DNA of 64,000 bases from Casuarina equisetifolia (GCA_028551475.1 CM052354.1:12686840-12750839); one strand, 5' to 3'; counted from the first letter of the stretch, positions 49,215-62,164 are shown. Notes: generated by a model from the letters alone, not told the origin. Numbers and translations: made by a program.

Positions 49215-49660
49215 TGGTGGAATTGTACCTACCCCAAGCTTGAGGGGGTATGTTAAGGAATGCATAGCCCGCTGCCCATGGGAGCACCATAGGGCTCAAC
49301 GGTTAGCAGCCATTCCATTTAAACAAGCAGTGAGTGCTTGACAATGGGTAGTGACATGACGCAAGCCATGACCTAGCCCGACATTGTACTCCATATGTTG
49401 CATCTATTTAGTTTAGTAGGCAGAAACTTTGTATAGAAAGACTAGTTGATTTCTGTTTTCTTCTGCGTAGCTTGTAGCAGGGCCATTTGGCCTTGCAGTT
49501 ATGGTTTCTTAGTCTAGTTTTCTTGTCTTTCATTTGTGTCTAATGTAACTTATTTGTCTAACTTCCATTTATATTTTACTTCTTAATGGGGTTGGGTTTT
49601 GAGTAAAGAGGACATCTTAATTTTTAACAAATAAAGTGGGTTGTGAATGGGAAGAACCCT
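49215..49660 (+). mobile_element. Copia 3' end: polypurine tract and LTR
   Basis: CCCCAAGCTTGAGGGGGTA is a typical copia polypurine tract, and TGTTAAGGAATGCATAGC starts the LTR at 49251. The LTR contains TTGTATAGAAAGACTAG and a pyrimidine-rich later part. Its end was not found. The coding part upstream is missing: sequence before 49200 is AT-rich and unassigned. Confidence 0.55.
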
Positions 49661-50289
49661 AAGCACTGCACACACGTATATGTTTTTTTATTGTGAAAAA
49701 ATCATATATACTGTTATTCTATAACTTTCTTTTTTTTAAGGAAAAAAGGGTAAGTTGAGGTTAAAAGATTATACTTGCAATTGTAGTTTCTATTAGTTAT
49801 AGTCTAAATTGAACGATATTATATGATTTAGATAAAACACCCATCTACCTAATTAAGATTATTTGAATTGAAACGAGAGAATTTTAGTAATAATTATACA
49901 TTGAAAATAAAGTGAAATGTCATAAATATTTTTTGGTAGGAATATAAGTTTAAATTGATAAAAAATAGTGTATAAAAACATAGAGGTATACTCTAACATT
50001 ACAAGAATTACAAAAATTATGAAAAAAATAAAGGTTAGATGCCTCTAAATCTTATTCAAAATGATATTTCTCTATGAAGATTTTATATTTTGGAATAAAA
50101 AAGCTTTCCTCGGATGATTTTCCTTACTTTAACCACACAAGATTGGAAATGTCAGAAATTTCTTTTAAACATAATAAACAAAACAAGCAACTCTCATTTT
50201 AGCTTTTGAAATAAATAGTAATCTAGAAAGATAAAACCTAACTCCAATACCATCTTGAACACCAAGAATCGCAAAATAACTCAACAATG
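49661..50289. other. No gene recognised
   Basis: Very AT-rich DNA with no element ends or reading frames that could be supported. Confidence 0.5.
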
Positions 50290-50890
50290 ATGAAGTTACA
50301 AAGTTAGGAAACTTTTTTAATAATGAGACAAACAAGAATGAGCTCTCTATCTCCTATAAGAAGAATAAATGAAATAATAATAAAATACAGATGGGTAAGA
50401 CCAATGTACAATAAGGTGTATCCTATCCTACCATTGACGAGTGAATAAAAGGAACCGTCCAACAGTAGCATCACTTGAAACATCCTTTATTCTCCGCAAG
50501 CAAAATGTCTCCAAATTTGCGAGTAACCTACCTAACTCAATACATTGGTTCTCATCTATTTCGTTATTACAAAGGCTCGCTCAATGGACAACACTAGCCT
50601 TTTAACCAAACTCGTCATTCTTAATGTCTTGAGCACCTTGTTAACCCGAATAGAAACTCCAGTCAAATTTGGTAATTCTCTTCCAATCATTCATTTATCT
50701 CGCAAACCCACCAACTGCATTACACAGATCAGGGGCTCAACAGCATCTATCTCACCCCAAGCATCCAAGATTCCCCTATTACACTCTTGGATAACCAAAT
50801 TATTCATATACTTTAAATCATGCAATTTAGCTCTTAAATTGAAGCATAGAGCCCGCATGAGTTTTTTGTATCTTGGCTAGAAAGTATCGT
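50290..50890 (-). pseudogene. Decayed unidentified reading frame
   Basis: One minus-strand frame stays coding-like for roughly 190 codons, broken by about five isolated stops, for example YKKLMRALCFNLRAKLHDL, GILDAWGEIDAVEPLICVM and VNKVLKTLRMTSLVKRLVLS. Regular alternation of hydrophobic and basic residues suggests helical protein sequence. I do not recognise the family. It could be an exon of a host gene or an unusual transposon protein. The stops are TAG/TGA/TAA in contexts compatible with single point changes. Confidence 0.4.
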
Positions 50891-51714
50891 ACACTTTTTT
50901 TTTGTCATCTCTTGCATGTGAAATGAATGGAACCAAACTTGCATCTACGGACTTCTCAAGCCAATTGACTATGGCTAAGTTACGTTAGTCCCATTGTTCT
51001 CCTTTTTATACATCATCCATTGGACATGGGAAAGATACTTCATAAGTCATAATTCGAATTGTTTATAAGCTTGTTAGTTGCATGATGGGTTTTAGGGACA
51101 TAATATAGCAACAAGTATACTAGTTCACAAAGAGGATTTTGATTATGATTTGTGGACGTCATTTGTATTTCAGAAACAGAGTCAAAGGTTTGCAAAGAAA
51201 GCCATAGGATTCAATAACAAATATGATGGGAATCGAGGGGTAATATGGTAGGTGAGATTCTTTGGGTTTTCTAGAACCGGTGTTTTCTCTTAAATGCGCT
51301 TGAAGGCTAAACCATACTAATTTATCAGATAAATTCTTGGAATAAAGGTCTCACTAGGAAACAACCAAAAAGATAGTAGCCGTTTTCCTGTCATGGTCCC
51401 AGCACGCTCCTCCTAATTTCCACATCCAAACAAAACGGATTTTAGCAAGAAACATCAACTCCAATGAAAACTTTGACTTGATTCAAGAGCTAAAAGATGA
51501 TCCACCTAAAATTGACACTTGAGAGCCAAAAAGCACCAATCATTTCAACAAAAATGCAAACAACTAATCTCAAGATGTGGAAAAATTCTTTAACATTTTC
51601 CTGCTATGATATCATGAAGAATACTAGAGAAAATATTTCTGCAAATCACAACTAATGTGAAACACAAACAATAGAACATAGGAACGATTGAAGAAAGCCA
51701 TAAGACCGATTGCA
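50891..51714. other. No gene recognised
   Basis: Unassigned AT-rich DNA. No repeats or element ends were seen. Confidence 0.45.
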
Positions 51715-51905
51715 ACTATTTACACTTTCAATAGGTTATTCGGAATATGATCAAAATGATGTCATTTGGAGAACCCTCACTTGAGCATGCCGTACGTGAG
51801 GAGAAGGTGTGCTCATCTGTTCTTGAGATTGACAAATTAGTGATGAACTTTGCTTAATTCTGAGAAAGGATAAATAAATTCTTTCTTTTATATCTTAAAT
51901 TAATA
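51715..51905. repeat. Unit X copy 1, left of copia A
   Basis: The sequence from ACTTTCAATAGGTTATTCGG through GATGTCATTTGGAGAACC and TGTGCTCAT to TAAATAAATTCTTTCTTTTA recurs at about 62360-62540, on the far side of copia A. Together with the two Y units there, it shows that copia A landed in a tandemly duplicated X-Y sequence. Confidence 0.8.
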
Positions 51906-52179
51906 TAGAATTATTATATGAAAAATGTGCTTGCCACATCACCATATCCACATCACCCTAATTAAACCCTGTGGAACACAAGCACGTCAGCCCTAGACTT
52001 CTCTCTCACTCATTTCTTTCTCCCCAAAGAAATCGGATGGTGCCGCATGACCTGAAGAATCTAGCCAAAAATCTAACCAAATTTAAAATGGCTTGAATTG
52101 CTTGATTTCTCCCAAAAGTTAGGGTTCTTGCAACTCTTTCAAATTTCTTGGATATTTCATTTTCTATCTTGGTATAGCA

Positions 52180-55100
52180 TTGCCTATGGAGAAAGCTCCA
52201 TTTTTTATCCTAGTCTCGCTCCTATGGCTCACCAAAACCCTAAAATGGCTTCCTCTCCTTCTACTCATCACACTACAAACGATCCCATTTTACTTTTGGC
52301 CATTGGAGTCCAACTGCAGGACCAAATTATTTGATTTGGAATGCTCGAATTGTCCCCTACCTTAAGGCCATTGAGCTTCTTTCAATTCTTGATGGTTCAC
52401 TACTATGCTCTAAGAAGTTTGCCACCGTGACTATTACCTATGACTCCATAGTTCGAATCAACAATTTGGACTACATCAAAGGACAAAAATGAGATCAAAC
52501 TGATCTAAGGTTGGTCCTAAACCCTACTTAGATCTCATTGTGGGTACTTTGACATTCATGGAGAGCTGCATGGATGTTTGGTATGCTTTCGCAACTAAAC
52601 TTGCTACTTAAAGCACAGCTTGTGCATCCAAAATTAGGTTACGTCTCTAAGTTATCAAGAAGGGTGGTCGCTTAATCTCTAAATTTCTACAAGAGGTCAA
52701 CGACCTTGTCAACAAATTGGGCAACGTTGGATAACACATCTCTAACAACAAGTTTTTGACTCACCTCTTCCATGGGTTGGGTGCTCCGTATGCTTCTTTA
52801 ACCACTATTATTGCTGTTTAAACCACGACCATTAGCATCACTAGAAAAAATCTTTTTGGTCTTTTACTCACCAAGGAGGCCTAACATGAACTCACCAAAA
52901 AAGTTCACCATTCACTATTAGCCCTCAACTTCGAGAATGGTCATCCTCAATGCATGGGTCTGACATTTGTGCTAGCTATCCACACTCACTACCATCCACC
53001 TTGCAGAATCTTTCATTGGCTATTGAATAGGTTCATCAACTACCACATACTGGTGGTTAGGGTCACTCTAGCAAAAATTACCGAAGAATCCCTCGGTGTT
53101 AGATCTGCAGGCATCATGGAAATTGGACCACTCATTATAAGGCTTGCTACAACCCACCAGCCCAATCCAATCTAGCTCATTAGGCCAACTACATAGCATA
53201 TGGGCCATTCTTAACTCCAACCCCATATGTGCCAAATTCCCCTTCAGCCCACTTTGATGCAACTTGGTTCCATGATTTTGGAGCAACCAATCAAATAGCA
53301 ATGGATTCCATGTATTCAACTCAATAAATTGAAGCAATCACCCTTCGCACTTACATTATCATTTGATATGCTTAAAAAATGGCATCTTAGAGTAGGGCAT
53401 GTTGCTTATCCAATTGTACTAAAATTGCTTCAAATGAATGAAGTTTCTTTTAAAGGTAATCCTCCATCTTCATGTAATGTTTGTAGGGTTAGTAAAAGTG
53501 CTTGAATTGCACATCCTCCCACCAATCACCAATCACCAATCTCAAGCACTATTGGAATTAATTCATTTCAAAATTTAGGGGTCTACCTTAATATAATCTC
53601 ATAATGGGAAAAATATTACATTGTCGTTATTGATGATTATTCCAAGTTCACCAAGATCTACACATTTCAAACAATAACTTAATTTATATCCATTTTTTAG
53701 AGATTTTGACTATAGTACAAAATCAACTTAATAAAAAAATTAAAAATATTCAATCTAATGATGCCATTAAATTTCTCTTTTATAATTTTATCACTTTATT
53801 ATCTCAATTAGGCATTCATCAAAGAATCTCTAGCTTATATGCCCCTTATCAAAATAGATTAGCAGAACAAAAGCATCAACACATAGTCAAAATTAGATTC
53901 TCACTACTAAACCAAGCCCATGTCCCTTTTTGCATTTCAAACTACAGTCCATGAATTTCCAAATCCAACTACTAATAACAATACCTTTTGGGAAATTCTT
54001 ACTTTTCCTTTCAAATACCCTCCATTTCAATCTAAAGGATTTTTGATATCTTGTCTATCATTATCTTCAACCTTATGTTAAACACAAGTTACTTCCATGT
54101 TCTACTCCTTGTGTTTTCTTGGACTATTTGCCAAGATACAAAATCAATAGGTGTTTTAAACCAAAAACAATAAAAATTATGTAATGGTAGATGCTCACTT
54201 TGATAGAAAGGTTTATCCATTTCTTTTCATCACATCACAAAATACAAATCCAGGTGCATCCTATATTCCTTTGCAATTATCCTTCTTTGAACCTCCCAAA
54301 CCTTTGGTTCCTTAAATTCATGAAATTATTTCTCCACATTCAATGGCCTCCTTCATTTCATGGCCTTTTCCTTAACATCCCACCAAACCTTTAAATGGTG
54401 ATCTTCATTAAGGTGTCATTTCCTATCCTCCTTAAGGCATGCCCTTGCCCTTTTAACTCCCACCAAACCTTCAAATGGTGATCTTCATTAAGGCATTGTT
54501 TCCTACCCTCCTTGGGCCATGCCCTTACCTTCTTAACCTATTCCTAGTCATCTAATGACTATGCATCTTAAAAGGAGTACCATTTCTAGGTGTACATTAA
54601 CTCAAAATCACACATATCTTAACTACTTTGGCTCATTCCTACAAGGAACCTTTGTATTTCACTTAAGCCTCATCCCATCCCTATTAAAGGGATGCTATGG
54701 CAAAAGAATACATTGCTTTGCTTAAAAACTAAATGTGGGAACTTGTTCCCCCTTTCCTTAATGTTGTTCCACTAGCTTGTAAATTGGCTAGAAAGTTAAA
54801 CTTCACTCTAATGGCTCTCTTGAGTGATATAAAGCCCTATTTGTTGCCAAAATTTTCATCAATGGCTACGCTTTAAGGATCATGGATTCTCTAGTCCTGT
54901 TGTTAAACCTTTTAGTATCAAGACACTATTATCTATTGCTTACTCCAAAGGTTGACTCATCAAACAACTTGATGTTAAAAACATATTTCTTCATGGGCAT
55001 TTAGATGAAGAAGTGTTATGTGACAATCACCAAGCTTCATTAATCCCTAACAACCTCATTTTGTATGTTGTCTTCGTCACTCCTTTTATAAGTTGAAACA

Positions 55101-56185
55101 AGCCCTATGAGCATGGAATCATAGACTTAACTAGTTTCTTATAAAACTTGACTTCACTATCTCTAAGGTTGATTCCTTTCTCTTCATCCTCTATACTTCC
55201 TACTATAGTGTTTTCCTTCTAATGTATATGGATGATTATCATTTTAACTGGTAGTCCCAATGGTCATCTCTCATATCCTTACTCAACTCCAACATGAGTT
55301 TGATATCAAAAACCTTAGTTATCTACATTATTTTCTTGGCATTGAAGGTCAATACATCTATACATGACTTCTTTTTCATCAAGCTAAGTTTGCCCTCAAA
55401 ATTATTATAAGGGCAAAAATAGGAAATGTGTGTGGTGTTGCTACACCATGTGCCATGAGCCACCCAACACCTATTATTAATGGAGAACTTATTTTTGTCC
55501 CTTTTATTATAGGAGTATTGTTGGTACTTTTCAATATCTTACCCTCACTATGCCTAATATTTCCTATGTAGTCAATACTACATGCCAATACATGCATGCT
55601 TTTCCCACCACTCACTAGACCTTTGTCAAATGCATTCTTTGCTTTCTTATAGATACTCTTCATTTTAGCATTTAGATTACCAAGAATCATTATGATGATC
55701 TTTAAGTCTTTTACAAAGTTGGTGTGCTGGTGATCAAGATGATAGACATTCTACCAAAGGATTTTACATTTATCTTAGGTTGAATCTTATTTTATCCTAC
55801 TCTAAAAAATGAAAGACCATTGCTCATTCCAATTCTAAAGGTAAATTCAGAAGCCTTGCTAATACCACCATCGGAACTTGTTTGGATTAGAGTTCTTAAT
55901 GAACTCCATTAGCCTCTCTAATGTGCCCCAACATTATGGTGTGATAGTCTCTTTGCCTTGTATCTGTTTTCCAAGCTAGTGTTTCAAAGCCCACAAAACA
56001 TGTCAAGGTTGACCTCCATTTCATTTAAGAATGCATAAAGAATAAATAACTTTCTGTCCACTTCATAATCCTTTATGGATCATCTAATAGACATCTACAC
56101 TAAAAGCCTCTCTTCATCCAAATACAAACTTCTACAAGACAAGCTTATGTTTTGTATTGATCCCTTAGCTTGCAAGGATATATTA
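52180..56185 (+). pseudogene. Copia A gag-pol, heavily decayed
   Basis: In order on the plus strand: gag (MESCMDVWYAFATKLAT near 52560, FLQEVNDLVNKLGNVG near 52690, LFHGLGAPYASLTTI near 52770). Then GAG-pre-integrase (WHLRVGHVAYPIVLKLL near 53380 and CNVCRVSKSA near 53480). Integrase (YYIVVIDDYSKFTKIYTFQ near 53615; APYQNRLAEQKHQHIVKIRF near 53840). RT (QLDVKNIFLHGHLDEEVL near 54965, MYMDDYHF in place of YVDD near 55225, LHYFLGIE near 55330). RNase H (DDRHSTKGFYIYL near 55735). Stops and frame changes are frequent. No zinc knuckle or protease could be placed. Confidence 0.82.
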
Positions 56186-56275
56186 AATGAAGAGTTGTCT
56201 ACCACATCACCATATCCACAACACTCTCCCTCGTGCGTTTCTTTCTCTTTAACGAAATTGGGCGGTGCCACATGA

Positions 56276-56958
56276 TGGGAAAAATGACGTATAAAGTTTT
56301 CCACTTTGATTGAACCTGTGAGGATATACTAAAACACCAACGATGTATTTGAATCACAAGTAAAATAATCAACTCACAATTAACACAAAAAAATTTCTAC
56401 GTGGAAAAACCTCTCCAATGTGAAGGATAAAAAACCACGGGACCTATCATGGAGTCCACCCAAATCTCCACTATATAAATCGTTAGGTTACAACCCAATC
56501 AAGTCCTTAACAATAGCAACAGGAGTAAGATTTACTAATTCAACAATAATAGAATCACCAATAAATAGTGAAGAACAAGTTGTAAACAACAACTTAACCA
56601 AGAAAAGTTAGAGAAATATCACCCAGATTTTTGACCAAGATCTGTTGACTTCAAGAGCTCCAAATGATGATCCAACCATTCACAATGAAGAACACCCAAT
56701 CCTAAACCTGTTGACAAAAAATCAGCTCAATCGGACCACGGATCAACCTTGATTAGACGTTTGATCAACTGTTGCGCAGGACCTTTAATTCCTACGAAAT
56801 TCTGTTCTTTTCTTTTCTCTCTCTCTTTTCTTTTTGACGGCCACTCACCTCTTCTCTTAAAGAAAAAACCCTATATTTTTTATTTTAAACCTTAGGACTA
56901 CATTATCCTAATTGGACCCAATAATAAGTCCCTAAATATGGGCTGGACCAACCCAACA
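56276..56958 (-). repeat. 3' LTR of copia B
   Basis: In plus-strand order it runs from TGGGAAAAATGACGTATAAA to GGACCAACCCAACA, so on the coding strand it has TG...CA ends. Collinear with 61085-61768 throughout. Frames inside it (56420-56611) are not genes. Confidence 0.94.
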
Positions 56959-56975
56959 ATTCTCCCTCTCCAGCC
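56959..56975 (-). other. Polypurine tract of copia B
   Basis: The minus strand reads GGGCTGGAGAGGGAGAAT directly before the TGTTGGGTT start of the 3' LTR. Confidence 0.85.
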
Positions 56976-57053
56976 CAAATGAGGGAGATTCCATATGTCC
57001 ATTTCTCAAGCACAATCCAAATTGACCACATTCTGAAAAAACTCAAACTTTTC

Positions 57054-57532
57054 TCACCATAGAGCCTTTGTCATCATATCAAAACCATTATCCTCAGTAT
57101 GTACCTTTTCAAGTGCAACCTCTTTGGTTTCCATGATATCTCGTATCCAATGATACCTTACATCAATATGCTTTGACCTTTGATGAAAAGTAGAGTTCTT
57201 AGCAAGACGTATAGCACTTTGATTATCACAAAATAACACATATTTTTCTTGTACAAAACCAAGTTCTTTTATAAATTCCTTCATCTAAAGCAACTCTTTA
57301 ATGCTTTTGTTGCTGCAATAAATTCTGCTTCTGTTATAGATAGAGCAATACATTTTTGTAATCTTGATTACCATGCCACAGCTCCTCCTGAAAACTTAAT
57401 TGAGTAGCCTAAAGTAGATCTTCTATTATTAACATCTCCTACCATATTAGAATCTGTATATCCCACAAGAATAGGCTTATCACTCCCAAATGAAAGTTTC
57501 AAACTAGAAGTGCCTTGAAGATACCTTAGAAT
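57054..57532 (-). pseudogene. Copia B RNase H
   Basis: The frame 57054-57284 gives LFCDNQSAIRLAKNSTFHQR, SKHIDVRYHWIRD and a DMMTKAL end, the C-terminal half of copia RNase H. The first half (57290-57532; usual DSDWAGDVDDRRST and TEAEF blocks) lies upstream, broken by stops. Confidence 0.9.
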
Positions 57533-58504
57533 CTACTTCACTGCATTCCAATGTTCTCTTCCAAGATTAGAAGTAAATCTACTAACTACTCCAACTGCAT
57601 GAGCTATATCTAGCCTTGTACAAATCATTGCATACATTAAACAACCAACAACCGAAGCATAAAGAACTCTTTTCATATCTTTTTTGTCTTCCTCATCTGT
57701 AGGACATTGTTTCTTACTAAGCTTAAAGTGTGTAGCAAGAGGCGTGCTCACCACTTTAGCTTTATCCATACAAAACCTTTGAAGCACTTTTTTAATGTAC
57801 TCCTCTTGAGACAACCATAACTTCTTGGATTTTCTATCATGACTAACTCTCATACCAAGAATTTGCTTCACTGAGCCTAAGTCTTTCATTGAAAATGACT
57901 TACTTAACTTCTACTTCAACTTTTCAATTCTTGCAGTATTTTTACCAACTATAAGCATGTCATCTACATAAAGTAGTAGAATGATAAAGTCATCATCTGA
58001 GAACTTCTGCACAAACACACAATGATTAGAATTTGTCTTCTTGTAGGCTTGCTCCCCCATAAAAGACTTAAATTTTTGATACCATTGTCTTGGTGCCTGT
58101 TTTAAGCCATATAAACTTTTCTTTAGCTTGCAAACATAGTTCTCTTTACCTTTTTCTTCAAAACCCTCTAGTTGCTCCATATAAATTTCTTCATTTAGGT
58201 CACCATGAAGAAAAGCAGTCTTTACATTCATTTGCTCAATTTCAAGATCAAGACTAGTAGCCAATCCCAAAACCACTCGAATTGAAGACATTTTCACAAC
58301 AGGTGGGAAAATCTCATCATAATCAATTTCCTTTTTCTGACTGAAACCTTTAACAACTAGTCTGGCTTTATATTGAGGTTGTGAAGAATTTTCATCATGT
58401 TTCAATCTATAAATCCAACGATTCTTCAAAGCTTTCTTGCCCTTAGACAATGTCACCAACTCAAATATTTGATTATCATGCAAAGATTTCAACTCATCTT
58501 GCAT
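57533..58504 (-). pseudogene. Copia B reverse transcriptase
   Basis: Frame 57911-58504 holds MQDELKSLHDNQIFELVTLS, NRWIYRLK, DYDEIFPPVVKMSSIRVVLG, NVKTAFLHGDLNEEIYMEQ and SLYGLKQAPRQWYQKF. The catalytic LLLYVDDMLIVG box (YVDD) is intact. A single stop separates it from frame 57533-57889, which continues with MKDLGSVKQILGMRV and YASVVGCLMYAMICTRLDIA. RT is thus broken once, between the palm motif and the connection region. Confidence 0.93.
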
Positions 58505-58987
58505 TGCATCAACTCATTTTTTCTTATCCACATCCTCTGCTGTTTCTTCAAAGCTCTCAGGCTCACCTGCATCAGTCAATAATACATACTCCTCAGTAGA
58601 GTATCTAGAGGATCAATGGCGATCTCTAGTAGACCTCCTTAATGGTGGAACTGAACATGGATTCTGCTGAACATTAACAACATTATTTATCTGAGTGTCA
58701 TTATTATCTGCACCCTGTTGATCATTCTGAACCTGATCCTAAACATCATGCTGAATATCACTTTCAACTTGTTCTGGCAACTGTCGCTATAAATCATTTG
58801 AAGGAATTAGATCAATATCAATACCAATCTTAAAGCCTTGTGACATATTTTTCTCACTCTGGCCAATATCTGTCATATTTTGATTCTTAAAAAATACAAC
58901 ATCACGACTCCTCACAATTTTCTTCACAGCTGGATCATAACACCTGTAGCCAAATTCATCAGAACCATAACCAAAAAATATACATTC
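58505..58987 (-). pseudogene. Copia B integrase C-terminal linker region
   Basis: This connects the integrase frame to RT. It includes a YGSDEFGYRC-like segment (about 58950) and an acidic, Gln/Asn-rich variable stretch, with several stops. Such a variable linker is normal between integrase and RT in plant copias. Confidence 0.75.
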
Positions 58988-59758
58988 TCATGTCTTGACA
59001 TCTAACTTAAACCTCCCATCCTTTGGAATATGAACAAATGCTTTGCAACCAAATACTCTTAGATAGTTATAGGAAACATCCTTGCCAAACCAAACTCTAT
59101 CTGGCACATCACCATCTAAAGCAACAATTAGAGATAGATTGATAACATAAGCTGCTGTAAGTAATGCCTCACCCCAAAATGTCTTTGGCAGGTTAACATT
59201 TGAAATCATGCATCTAACTCTCTCAACCAATGTCCTGCTCATTCTTTCCGCTATACCATTCAACTGAGACATTTTTGGAGGTGTCATTTGATGTCGAATA
59301 CTATGTTGCCTACAATACTCATCAAATGGTCCAATGTGCTCACCAACATTGTCTGATCGAATACATTTCAACTTCCTTTTAGTTTGCTGCTCTACTAAAA
59401 CTTGAAACTGCTTGAACACATCTAGCATTTGATATTTTGACATCAAAACATAAACCCAAACCTTTCTTAAGTAGTCATCAATAAAGGTCACAAAGTAGGA
59501 TGCTCCACCAAACGTCCTCGGGTTAATTGGGCCACAAACATCTAAGTGTACTAACTCTAAGAAATCTAATTTTCTTGAAGGAGGGTGACTATAGAATGAA
59601 ACTCTTTTCTGTTTTCCAACTAAATAATGTGCACACTTCTTAAGTTTTGCACTCTTAATCCTAGATAATAAGTTTTTCTTTGCCAACACATTCATGCCTT
59701 TCTCACTCATTTGACTTAACCTTTTGTGCCATAAAGCACTTGCATTCCCATCTTCCAC
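58988..59758 (-). pseudogene. Copia B integrase
   Basis: A 256-codon open stretch: GAG-pre-integrase start (LWHKRLSQMSEKGMNVL, CAHYLVGKQKRVSF), then the core with LDFLELVHLDVCGPI and YFVTFIDDYLRKVWVY (first catalytic Asp region), IRSDNVGEHI (second Asp), and NGIAERMSRTLVERVR (catalytic Glu). The usual QNG reads LNG. It ends with VFGCKAFVHIPKD and LDVKT. It is the best-preserved copia frame in the window. Confidence 0.94.
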
Positions 59759-59788
59759 TACATTACAAATGTTCTTGGAAATCTTGGC

Positions 59789-60169
59789 CTAAAATAAATA
59801 CAAAGAAGACTCTTTCTTGCCTCTAGCAATAACTAATGAACCCTTAGTAAGTTTCCATTGTCCATTATTGAAGATATTGCAAAAACCTTCATCATTAAGT
59901 TGTTCGGTAGAAATCAAATTCAAGCGAATTTCTAGTACATGTCTAACATTCTTGAGAACCAACTTGGATCCACTACGAGTCTCCAAGCATACATCTCCCA
60001 TACCTGCAACTTTAGCCAAGCAATTATTACCCATCTTCAATGTGCCAAAGTGTCCAGGAGTATAAGAAGTAAAGAACTCCCTTTTGGAAGTAATATGAAG
60101 AGAAGCACCACTATCAATTACCCAACTTGTCTCATTACTAGCAAAATTTATATTATCATCATAGTACAC
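59789..60169 (-). pseudogene. Copia B protease
   Basis: 126 codons with WVIDSGASLHIT (the DSG active site), FTSYTPGHFGTLKMGNN and VKDV-like LKNVRHVLEIRLNLIS, then EGFCNIFNNGQWKLTKGSL. These are the standard blocks between the zinc knuckle and integrase of Tork/Tnt1-like copias. The active-site triad is intact; upstream stops disconnect it from gag. Confidence 0.92.
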
Positions 60170-61023
60170 AATAACAAGTTCATTAGTAGCTGCTGCAACT
60201 CAATCATCATTATTGTTGTTCTTCTTCTCCTCACTTTCATTAACTTTCTTCTTCTCATTTCTACCTTTACCATTTTTCTTTTCATTTTTCAGCTAGAAGT
60301 AATTTTTCTTGATATGACCCATCTTGCCACAATGATGGCACTCTACATTTTTATGCCATGATCTAGACTTACTTCGACTTTTGTTATAACCTCTCAGACC
60401 TCTATTATGACTTCTCCCTCTATTTTCAACAACTAAAGCTTCAGAATGAGACAAAGAACCCTGACTCTTTCTTCTCATCTCTTCATTCAAAATTCTAGTC
60501 TTGGCAAAATCCATAGTGACAATACCATTGGGAGTAGAGTTACTAACATACGAAATGTTTCCCAAGATTCTGGTAAAGTACCAAGTAACCAAAGTCCTTG
60601 TACTTCATCTTCAAACTTCATATTCATGCCTGAAAGTTGATCTAATATTCCCTGAAACTCATTCAAATGATCAGATATGGATTGCCCATCTTTGTATTTC
60701 AAGCTAATAATTTGCTTCATCAAATACATCTTATTATTTCCAGTCTTTCAAGCATACAAAGATTCAAGTTTGTTCCATAAAGTCTGAGCATGTGTTTTTT
60801 TACTAATGTGATTCAAAACATTCTCATTTATAAATTGTCGAATGAACCCGCATACAATTTTATGCTCAAGAGTCCAATCGGCCTCACTCATGTTATCTGG
60901 TCTAGTTTCACTAAACACTGGTAAGTGTCACTGCTTCACATAAAGCAAATCTTTCATCTTACCCTTCCAAACATGATAATTTCATCCATTCAAACTAATC
61001 ATCCTGTTAGTGCTTAGTTCCAT
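60170..61023 (-). pseudogene. Copia B gag with mutated zinc knuckle
   Basis: Gag starts at ATG 61023 (MELSTNRMISLNG) with Trp codons turned to TGA, then WTLEHKIVCGFIRQFI, LWNKLESLYA, MYLMKQIISLKYKDGQSISD, LNEFQGILDQLSGM and LLGTLPESWETF. Near 60560 the frame shifts to the one holding TRILNEEMRRKSQG and the zinc knuckle CHHCGKMGHIKKNY. The last Cys of the CCHC motif is Tyr, so RNA packaging would be impaired even without the other lesions. A Lys/Glu-rich tail follows. Confidence 0.9.
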
Positions 61024-61064
61024 TGTTCAATCAAATCCAAAAAAAATAAAACAACCACAACCTA

Positions 61065-61078
61065 AGCTCTTGATACCA
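61065..61078 (-). other. Primer-binding site of copia B (tRNA-Met)
   Basis: The minus strand reads TGGTATCAAGAGCT six bases after the 5' LTR, the usual initiator tRNA-Met type primer-binding site of plant copias. Confidence 0.9.
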
Positions 61079-61084
61079 CTCTAA

Positions 61085-61768
61085 TAGGAAAAATGACGTA
61101 TAAAGTTTCCCACTTTGATTGAACCTATGAGGATATACTACAACACCAATGATGTATTTGAATCACAAGTAAAATAATCAAATCACAATCAACATAAAAA
61201 AAATTTCTATGTGGAAAAATCCCTCCAATGTGAAGGATAAAAAACCACAGGACCGATCACAGAGTCCACCCAAATCTCCACTATATAAATCATTAGGTTA
61301 CAACCCAATCAAGTCCTTAACAATAACAACAGGACTAAGATTTACTGATTCAACAATAATAGAATCACCAATAAATAGTGAAGAAAAAATTGTAAACAAT
61401 AACTTAACCAAGAAAAGTTGGAGAAATATCACCTAGATTTTTGACCAAGATCTACTGACTTTAAGAGCTTCAAACAACGATCCAACCATTCATAATGAAG
61501 AACACCCAATTCTGAACCTGCTGACAAAAAATCAGCTCAATTGGACCACAGATCGACCTTGATCAGCCGTTTGATCAACTGCTGCACAGGGTCTTTAATT
61601 CCTGCGAAATTCTACTCTTTTCTTTTCTCTCTCTCTTTTCTTTTTGATGGCCACTCACCTCTTCTCTTAAAGAAAAAACCCTATATTTTTTCTTTTAAAC
61701 CTTAGGGCCACATTAGCCTAATTGGACCCAATAATAAGTCCTTGAATATAGGTTGGACCAACCCAACA
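61085..61768 (-). repeat. 5' LTR of copia B
   Basis: In plus-strand order it runs from TAGGAAAAATGACGTATAAA (TG end mutated to TA) to GGACCAACCCAACA. Collinear with the 3' LTR. It contains a CT-rich run (TTTCTCTCTCTTTTC) and ACTATATAAATC, a possible TATA region on the opposite strand. Confidence 0.93.
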
Positions 61769-62164
61769 TCACACAACCTACAAGAATCTAGTTGGAAATC
61801 CATTCAGATTTTATCTTTCCTTAAGGGAAAATCTTGCAAATTTTTCCCTAATCTTTGTTGAAGCCAACAAAGGAAGGATTTGTCGAGATCCTCACAATTT
61901 CTGCAAAAATTTCAAGAATTTCCCCAAAAACCAAATTCTCTTCCTAGCCTTAGCGTGGCTTGAGTTGGCCTGTGATTAATGTATATTTCACGTGGATTTT
62001 TTAGGGTTTCTCTCCTTCTTTCAATGTGCTATCAATTGCCTATAAAAGGTGAGAAGAATGTATGGTTAAAAATCAAGCAATTCAAGCCATTTTGATTTCT
62101 TCCAAAAGTTAGGATTCTTGCACTTGTTTAAGAAATTCTTTGAATTTCTTGGATATCTCGTTTT

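Larger units (their letters stand above)
56276..61768 (-). mobile_element. Copia B, nearly complete Ty1/copia element
   Basis: This is a 5493-bp minus-strand element with LTRs of 683 bp (56276-56958, 3') and 684 bp (61085-61768, 5'). It has a tRNA-Met primer-binding site, a polypurine tract, and the full copia order gag, protease, integrase, RT, RNase H. The two LTRs differ at scattered positions, many of them transitions, so it is not recent, but it is clearly younger than copia A, whose 3' LTR it splits. The flanking 5-mers (CATGA and TCACA) do not match; one flank has probably mutated. Several stops and a gag frameshift make it defective. Confidence 0.94.
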
